From positions 1-11,561 of the forward strand of contig CAZVUN010000098.1 of the NCBI GenBank assembly GCA_964629975.1: DNA of 11,561 nt, read 5' to 3'. Every line of letters starts with the position of its first letter. Position 1 is the stretch's first letter. A program made the translations under genes and the position numbers. The notes under the pieces are model-generated. The model saw nothing but the letters and a program-made list of their open reading frames with translations. It was not told the DNA's origin and made no database searches. Shown piece by piece: positions 7,624-11,561 of this stretch. This DNA is from G020354085 sp964629975 (lineage in GTDB: Bacteria; Pseudomonadota; Gammaproteobacteria; Acidiferrobacterales; Sulfurifustaceae).

Positions 7624-7653
7624 TTGGGCAAGGTCGGCCAAATCCGCTATTCT
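7624..7653 (+). promoter_or_regulatory. candidate sigma-70 type promoter of glyA
   Basis: TTGGGC at 7624-7629 and TATTCT at 7648-7653 resemble -35 and -10 boxes separated by 18 bp, giving a predicted start near 7660 and a leader of about 75 bases before glyA. This is the most AT-rich part of the intergenic region. The assignment is by consensus resemblance only. No recognisable PurR or MetR site, known regulators of E. coli glyA, was found. Confidence 0.45.
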
Positions 7654-7665
7654 ACGCACCCTTTT

Positions 7666-7687
7666 CCGGCCGAAAATCGGTGCCCGG
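7666..7687 (+). other. bulged hairpin in the predicted glyA leader
   Basis: CCGG (7666-7669) plus CCGA (7670-7673) can pair with TCGG (7677-7680) and CCGG (7684-7687), leaving an AAA loop and a 3-base bulge TGC at 7681-7683. It would lie in the first bases of the predicted glyA transcript, about 50 bases before the start codon. No T tract follows, so it is not an intrinsic terminator. Its role is unknown and it may be a chance GC-rich pairing. Confidence 0.35.
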
Positions 7688-7735
7688 ACGGACCGCGGCC
7701 ACTACCGCTCGCAGCAGAGAATCGAGACAAATCCG

Positions 7736-8992
7736 ATGTTTACCAAAGACATGACGATCGCCGGCTTCGATCCGGTACTGTGGGACGCCATGCAGGCCGA
7801 AGCGCGCCGCCAGGAAGACCATATCGAGCTGATTGCCTCGGAGAACTATGCGAGCCCCCGGGTGCTGGCGGCTCAGGGCTCGGTGCTCACCAACAAGTAC
7901 GCGGAAGGCTACCCCGGCAAGCGCTACTACGGCGGCTGCGAGCACGTGGACATCGCCGAAAGCCTGGCCATCGAGCGCGCCAAGCAGTTGTTCGGCGCGG
8001 CCTACGCCAACGTCCAGCCGCACTCCGGCTCGCAGGCCAATGCCGCGGTGTACATGGCGCTCATCAATCCGGGTGACACGATCCTCGGCATGAGCCTCGC
8101 GCACGGTGGGCACCTCACCCACGGCGCGCAGGTGAACTTCTCGGGCAAGATCTACAAGGCGGTGCAGTACGGTCTCGACAGCAAGACCGGCGAGATCGAC
8201 TACGCGCAGGTCGAGACACTCGCGCACGAGCACCGGCCGAAGATGATCGTTGCCGGTTTCTCGGCCTACTCGCGCATCGTCGACTGGGCGCGCTTTCGCG
8301 CCATCGCCGACGCGGTGGGCGCCTACCTGTTCGTCGACATGGCGCACGTCGCGGGCCTGGTCGCGGCCGGGCTCTATCCCAATCCGGTGCCGGTCGCCGA
8401 CGTCGTGACCACCACCACGCACAAGACGCTGCGCGGCCCGCGCGGCGGCATCATCCTGGCGCGCGCCAACGCGGAGATCGAAAAGAAGCTCAACTCCATG
8501 ATCTTCCCCGGCACGCAGGGCGGCCCGCTCATGCACGTCATCGCCGCCAAGGCGGTCGCCTTTCTCGAAGCCCTGCAGCCGGAGTTCAAGGACTACCAGC
8601 GGCAGGTCATCGACAACGCGCGCGCCATGGCCGCGGTGATGGCCGGCCGCGGCTACGACATCGTGTCGGGCGGCACCGACAACCACCTGTTCCTGGTGAG
8701 CTTCATCAAGCAAGGCCTCACCGGCAAGGACGCGGAGGCGGCACTGGGGGCGGCGCACATCACGGTGAACAAGAATGCCGTGCCGAACGATCCGCAGAAG
8801 CCGTTCGTGACGAGCGGCATCCGCATTGGCACGCCGGCCATCACCACACGCGGCTTCGGCGTCGCCGAGGCGCGCGAGCTGGCCGGCTGGATCTGCGACA
8901 TCCTCGATCGCATCGGCGACAGCGCCATACGTGCGGCGGTGCAGGCCAAGGTCGAGGCCGTGTGTCGGCGCCTGCCGGTGTACCCGGGGTAG
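7736..8992 (+). CDS. glyA: serine hydroxymethyltransferase
   Basis: GlyA interconverts serine plus tetrahydrofolate with glycine plus 5,10-methylenetetrahydrofolate; it is a cytoplasmic pyridoxal-phosphate enzyme and the main one-carbon source. The product is 418 residues (E. coli 417). Seen: ELIASENYAS at 31-40, the tetrahydrofolate-site KYAEGYPGKRYYGGCE at 54-69, PHSGSQAN at 95-102, FVDMAHVAGL with Asp201 and His204 in the cofactor pocket, and TTTTHKTLRGPRGG with the Schiff-base lysine at 230. The ATG at 7736 gives the usual N-terminal length; ATG 7751 would be shorter by five residues. The ribosome-binding site is weak. nrdR follows 78 bp later, an order seen in other GC-rich gammaproteobacteria. 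The gene is complete and apparently intact. Confidence 0.98.
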   Translation: MFTKDMTIAGFDPVLWDAMQAEARRQEDHIELIASENYASPRVLAAQGSVLTNKYAEGYPGKRYYGGCEHVDIAESLAIERAKQLFGAAYANVQPHSGSQANAAVYMALINPGDTILGMSLAHGGHLTHGAQVNFSGKIYKAVQYGLDSKTGEIDYAQVETLAHEHRPKMIVAGFSAYSRIVDWARFRAIADAVGAYLFVDMAHVAGLVAAGLYPNPVPVADVVTTTTHKTLRGPRGGIILARANAEIEKKLNSMIFPGTQGGPLMHVIAAKAVAFLEALQPEFKDYQRQVIDNARAMAAVMAGRGYDIVSGGTDNHLFLVSFIKQGLTGKDAEAALGAAHITVNKNAVPNDPQKPFVTSGIRIGTPAITTRGFGVAEARELAGWICDILDRIGDSAIRAAVQAKVEAVCRRLPVYPG

Positions 8993-9022
8993 GCCGGTGG
9001 CGCGCGCCTTGCCCGGCGGCTG

Positions 9023-9125
9023 AGGAGGTAGGGGCGCGGTGCGCCGCGGCGTGCCGAAGCCTGCGAGCCCATGCGTTGCCCATTCTGCTCTGCCGATGAA
9101 ACCCGCGTCATCGACTCGCGCCTGA
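9023..9125 (+). other. strong Shine-Dalgarno plus 28-codon upstream ORF overlapping the nrdR start
   Basis: AGGAGGT at 9023-9029 is a near-perfect anti-16S match but lies 41 bases before the nrdR ATG, too far to serve it. Nine bases after it is a GTG at 9039 that opens a 28-codon frame (9039-9122, stop TGA 9123-9125) running through the nrdR start in another frame. There is no in-frame nrdR start between the TAG at 9029 and the ATG at 9071. The short peptide (VRRGVPKPASPC at its start) matches nothing recognised. It could be a leader ORF affecting nrdR translation, or a chance arrangement. Confidence 0.3.
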
Positions 9126-9610
9126 CCGACGACGGTGACGTGGTGCGCCGGCGGCGCGAGTGCGAAGTGTGCCGCGAGCGTTTCACCACCTTCGAGCGCG
9201 CCGAGCTGCGCCTGCCGCAGGTCATCAAGTCCGACGGGCGGCGTGAGCCGTTCAACGAGGAGAAACTGCGCGCCGGCCTGTCGCGCGCACTCGAGAAGCG
9301 CCCGGTCGACGCCGGTGCCGTCGAGGCGCTGATCGCCCGCATCCGCCACAAGTTGGTGGCGAGCGGCGAGCGCGAGCTCGCCTCGCGCCAGATCGGCGAG
9401 TGGGTGATGGAAGGCCTCAAGGAGGTCGATCCGGTGGCCTACGTGCGCTTCGCCTCCGTGTATCGCAGCTTCCAGGACCTCAATGCCTTCAGCGAGACCG
9501 TGCAGCGCCTGCAGGCCGAACCGAGCGTCGAGAGCCGGCGCAAGCAGCTGCGCCTGATCCCCGAGCCGGAGGACGAGCCGCCGGCCAGGAAGCCGGGCGG
9601 CAAGAAATGA
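9071..9610 (+). CDS. nrdR: transcriptional repressor NrdR of ribonucleotide reductase genes, with extended C-terminus
   Basis: NrdR represses ribonucleotide reductase operons, sensing ATP and dATP through an ATP-cone and binding paired NrdR boxes through an N-terminal zinc ribbon. Seen: MRCPFC with Cys3 and Cys6, VRRRRECEVC with Cys31 and Cys34, then the ATP-cone at about 49-139 including VIKSDGRREPFNEEKLR and VAYVRFASVYRSFQDL. The start is fixed by MRCPFC, which is always N-terminal in this family. The product is 179 residues, against 149 in E. coli. The excess is a C-terminal tail at about 151-179, charged and proline-rich, ending in PARKPGGKK. The gene overlaps ribD by 4 bp (ATGA), so the two are translationally linked. 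A strong Shine-Dalgarno sequence lies far upstream and appears to serve a small separate frame. Confidence 0.97.
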   Translation: MRCPFCSADETRVIDSRLTDDGDVVRRRRECEVCRERFTTFERAELRLPQVIKSDGRREPFNEEKLRAGLSRALEKRPVDAGAVEALIARIRHKLVASGERELASRQIGEWVMEGLKEVDPVAYVRFASVYRSFQDLNAFSETVQRLQAEPSVESRRKQLRLIPEPEDEPPARKPGGKK

Positions 9611-10704
9611 GCTTCACGGCGGCCGATGCCCGGCACATGGCGCGCGCCCTGCAACTGGCGCGGCGTGGCCTGTACAGCACGCATCCCAATCCGCGCGTCG
9701 GCTGCGTGATCGTCAAGGACGGGCGCGTTGTCGGGGAAGGCTGGCACGAGCGCGCCGGCGAGCCGCATGCCGAGATCCATGCGCTGCGCGCCGCGGGCGC
9801 GGCGGCACGCGGCGCCACGGTCTATCTCACGCTCGAACCGTGCTGCCACCACGGGCGCACGCCGCCGTGCAGCGATGCGCTCATCGCGGCCGGCATCGGG
9901 CGGCTGGTCGCCGCCATGCGCGACCCCAATCCACAGGTCGCCGGTCAGGGCTTCGAGGCCCTGCGGCGCGCCGGTGTCGCCGTCGAGTCCGGGCTGATGG
10001 AGGCCGAGGCGGCGGCGCTCAATCCCGGTTTCATCCAGCGCATGCAGCACGGGCGACCGTGGGTGCGCGTGAAGCTCGCCGCCAGCCTCGACGGGCGCAC
10101 GGCGCTCGCGAGCGGGGAGTCGAAGTGGATCACGGGTGAGGCGGCGCGCGCCGATGTGCAGCGCTGGCGCGCGCGCAGCGATGCCATCCTCACCGGCATC
10201 GGCACGGTGCTGGCCGACGATCCGGCGCTCACGGTGCGGGACCTGCCGGTGCCGCGCCAGCCGCTACGCGTAGTGCTCGACAGCGCATTGCGTTGTCCGC
10301 CGGCGGCGCGCCTGCTGCGTGAGGGCGGTTCAAGCCTGCTGGTGACAGCCGCGGCGCAGGCGGCGGGCGCAAGCGCCCTGCGCGCCGCCGGCGCTGAGGT
10401 CATCCGCCTGGGCGGCAGTAGCGGGCGCATCGATCTCGCCGCCGTGCTGGCGGAGCTTGGCGCGCGTCAGGTCAACGAGCTGCTGGTCGAGGCTGGCGCC
10501 ACGCTCTGCGGCGCGTTGCTTGCGGCGCGCCTGGTCGATGAGCTGGTGTTGTACTATGCACCCCACGTCCTGGGCACCGGCGGCCGCGGCATGTTCGACA
10601 TCGGCGCACTCGCGACCATGACGGAGCGCATCGCGTTGCAGGTCCTCGATGTGCGTCGCGTGGGCGCGGATATCCGCATCGTGGCAAGACCGGTAACGGG
10701 CTGA
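9607..10704 (+). CDS. ribD: bifunctional diaminohydroxyphosphoribosylaminopyrimidine deaminase / 5-amino-6-(5-phosphoribosylamino)uracil reductase
   Basis: RibD carries out the second and third steps of riboflavin synthesis: zinc-dependent deamination of the pyrimidine, then NADPH-dependent reduction of the ribose side chain. The product is 365 residues (E. coli 367). The deaminase domain, about 1-145, has HPNPRVGCVIV at 26-36, PHAE with zinc ligand His54 and catalytic Glu56, and PCCHHGRTPPC with Cys79 and Cys88 as the expected ligands; Cys80 replaces the more usual Ser. The reductase domain, about 150-365, has VKLAASLDGRTAL, SKWITGEAAR, AILTGIGTVLADDPALT and NELLVEAGATL. The ATG at 9607 overlaps the nrdR stop. 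Riboflavin synthase follows 5 bp after the stop, so nrdR-ribD-riboflavin synthase is clearly one operon. Confidence 0.98.
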   Translation: MSFTAADARHMARALQLARRGLYSTHPNPRVGCVIVKDGRVVGEGWHERAGEPHAEIHALRAAGAAARGATVYLTLEPCCHHGRTPPCSDALIAAGIGRLVAAMRDPNPQVAGQGFEALRRAGVAVESGLMEAEAAALNPGFIQRMQHGRPWVRVKLAASLDGRTALASGESKWITGEAARADVQRWRARSDAILTGIGTVLADDPALTVRDLPVPRQPLRVVLDSALRCPPAARLLREGGSSLLVTAAAQAAGASALRAAGAEVIRLGGSSGRIDLAAVLAELGARQVNELLVEAGATLCGALLAARLVDELVLYYAPHVLGTGGRGMFDIGALATMTERIALQVLDVRRVGADIRIVARPVTG

Positions 10705-10709
10705 CATCC

Positions 10710-11426
10710 ATGTTCACGGGCATCATTCAGGCAGTCGGGCGGATCGCCGCATTCGAGCGCCGCGGCGTGGACGCACGCTTGCGCATCGACACCGGCAAGC
10801 TCGACCTCGGCGACGTGCACCTCGGCGACAGCATCGCCGTGAGCGGGGTGTGCCTGACCGTGATCGAGCAGGGCACGCGCGCGTTCAGCGCCGACGTCTC
10901 GGCCGAAACGCTCGCCCGCACCACCCTCGGGCGCCTCGCGGTCGGTGCGGCGGTCAACCTGGAGAAGGCACTGCTGCCGACGACGCGCCTCGGCGGGCAT
11001 CTGGTGAGCGGTCACGTCGACGGCGTGGGCGCACTCGAAGCGCAGCACGATGAGGGCCGGTCGCGGCGCATGCGCTTTCTTGCCCCCGCGGAGCTGGCGC
11101 GCTACATCGCCGCCAAGGGCTCGATTTGCATCGACGGCGTGAGCCTCACGGTCAACGCCGTGCACGGCGGGGAGCTCGCCGAACGGACCGAAGCGAGGCG
11201 AGGCGGGCAGGGACGCCGCGGCTGCGAGTTCGACGTCAACATCGTGCCGCACACGCTCACCGCGACCACACTCGGGGAGCTGACCCCGGGCAGTGCGGTG
11301 AATATCGAGGTTGACCTGGTCGCGCGCTACCTGGAACGGCTGCTGTCGGGCGAGCGCGCTGCCGGGCCGGGCGGTATCAGCGAGGCCTTTCTCGCCGCGC
11401 ACGGATTCGTGCGCGGCGAGCGCTGA
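10710..11426 (+). CDS. ribE: riboflavin synthase alpha chain, with an internal insertion
   Basis: The enzyme dismutates two 6,7-dimethyl-8-ribityllumazine molecules into riboflavin plus the ribDG-pathway pyrimidine. It is called ribC in E. coli and ribE in many other bacteria. The product is 238 residues (E. coli 213). Two similar beta-barrel lumazine-binding domains are seen: MFTGIIQAVG, GDSIAVSGVCLTV (Cys48) and SAETLARTTLG in the first; GGHLVSGHVDGVG at 95-107, GSICIDGVSLTVN at 137-149, VNIVPHTLTATTLGE at 176-190 and VNIEVDLVARYLER at 197-210 in the second. Between VSLTVN and FDVNIVPHT the family usually has only a few residues; here residues about 154-172 form an extra Arg/Gly/Glu-rich segment. 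The frame stays open and downstream motifs are intact, so the enzyme is probably functional. The gene ends 6 bp from a convergent gene. Confidence 0.96.
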   Translation: MFTGIIQAVGRIAAFERRGVDARLRIDTGKLDLGDVHLGDSIAVSGVCLTVIEQGTRAFSADVSAETLARTTLGRLAVGAAVNLEKALLPTTRLGGHLVSGHVDGVGALEAQHDEGRSRRMRFLAPAELARYIAAKGSICIDGVSLTVNAVHGGELAERTEARRGGQGRRGCEFDVNIVPHTLTATTLGELTPGSAVNIEVDLVARYLERLLSGERAAGPGGISEAFLAAHGFVRGER

Positions 11427-11432
11427 TGCGCG

Positions 11433-11561
11433 TCAGCGCCTGGTCGGCGTGACCAGGAAATTGGCGCTCGTGGTGGACAGCAACTGCGCCTTGCCATCGG
11501 TGTTCCGCATCACGAGCTTGGTCACGACGCGGTAGTTGCCCGCCGGGGCGTTGGCGGGAAT
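11433..11561 (-). CDS. C-terminal 42 codons of an unrecognised gene (5' part outside the window)
   Basis: On the - strand a frame stays open from the window edge at 11561 to TGA at 11435-11433, encoding 42 residues that begin IPANAPAGNYRVVTKL and end FLVTPTRR. The pattern, a Gly-Asn-Tyr-Arg-Val strand followed by polar turns and a closing FLVTP strand, reads like the last strands of a beta-sandwich domain, as in many secreted bacterial proteins. The composition is that of a normal protein and not the arginine-rich bias of shadow frames. It converges on the riboflavin synthase gene with a 6-bp gap. The product was not recognised, and the partial length prevents a family assignment. In many relatives ribBA or ribH follows riboflavin synthase; here that run is broken. 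Confidence 0.6.
   Translation of the reverse strand: MPANAPAGNYRVVTKLVMRNTDGKAQLLSTTSANFLVTPTRR

Larger units (their letters stand above)
7441..7735. other. divergent intergenic region between the cyclase gene and glyA
   Basis: A 295-bp stretch lies between the start of the - strand cyclase gene and the start of glyA. Positions 7441-7620 are extremely GC-rich with no convincing coding sequence in any frame; open frames there are arginine/proline-rich artefacts. A less GC-rich stretch near 7638-7680 holds the likely glyA promoter. No convincing promoter for the - strand unit was recognised, although it must lie here or overlap the GC-rich part. Confidence 0.6.

Noticed and set aside
7441..7659. 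73-codon in-frame N-terminal extension of the cyclase gene on the - strand
   Set aside because: The extension is Arg/Pro/Gly/Ala-rich GC bias, resembles no sensor domain, would reach across the glyA promoter region, and the ATG at 7440 places the first membrane helix at a normal distance.
7259..7735. Long in-frame extension upstream of glyA on the + strand
   Set aside because: It overlaps the cyclase gene in antisense and the predicted glyA promoter; GlyA is already full length from 7736.
8993..9017. Possible terminator after glyA (GCCGG/CCGGC arms around a GGCGCGCGCC palindrome)
   Set aside because: The stem is real by eye, but no T run follows and the loop region competes by self-pairing; not enough to call an intrinsic terminator.
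7652..9349. 565-codon open frame on the - strand opposite glyA and nrdR
   Set aside because: It is antisense to clear conserved genes, with the His/Arg/Asp/Val-rich composition typical of GC-rich shadow frames and no domain motifs.
9400..9606. Upstream extension of the ribD frame within nrdR
   Set aside because: RibD is full length from ATG 9607 with the normal N-terminus; the extension is nrdR read in another frame.
10554..11402. 282-codon open frame on the - strand opposite ribD and riboflavin synthase
   Set aside because: It is a shadow of two well-supported genes, with biased composition and no recognisable domain.
1..11561. CRISPR arrays, tRNA or rRNA genes, insertion sequences, phage or toxin-antitoxin genes
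   Set aside because: No regularly spaced repeats, cloverleaf-like segments, transposase motifs or small toxin/antitoxin pairs were seen on either strand.

Overview
The window is GC-rich throughout (clearly above 60% by eye) and almost fully coding. It looks like a chromosomal segment of a GC-rich gammaproteobacterium. The reasons are the gene order queA-tgt-yajC-secD-secF, the glyA / nrdR-ribD-riboflavin synthase order, and product lengths close to the E. coli or Pseudomonas proteins. No RNA gene, CRISPR array, insertion sequence, phage gene or transposase was found, and the genus cannot be fixed from the sequence alone.

Layout. (1) Positions 1-5246, + strand: the 3' two thirds of queA, then tgt, yajC, secD and secF. 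QueA and Tgt act in queuosine modification of tRNA; YajC, SecD and SecF form the accessory complex of the Sec translocon. (2) Positions 5256-7440, - strand: a two-gene unit, a membrane diguanylate cyclase (GGDEF) followed 13 bp later by a secreted PhnD-type solute-binding protein. No transporter permease or ATPase lies beside it. It converges on secF with a 9-bp gap and is divergent from glyA. This is the accessory part of the window and the best candidate for an uncharacterised system: a periplasmic binding protein probably feeding a c-di-GMP signal. (3) Positions 7441-7735: a 295-bp divergent intergenic region holding a plausible glyA promoter and a leader hairpin. (4) Positions 7736-11426, + strand: glyA (serine hydroxymethyltransferase), nrdR (ribonucleotide reductase repressor), ribD and riboflavin synthase, with a 4-bp overlap and a 5-bp gap in the last three. 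(5) Positions 11433-11561, - strand: the last 42 codons of an unrecognised gene that runs off the window and converges on the riboflavin synthase gene.

Most of the window is conserved housekeeping. The second-look items are the binding protein/cyclase pair, the altered anion-site motif in that binding protein, a small upstream ORF with a strong Shine-Dalgarno sequence overlapping the nrdR start, a 29-residue tail on NrdR, an Arg/Gly-rich insertion in riboflavin synthase, and a few small repeats and hairpins in spacers.
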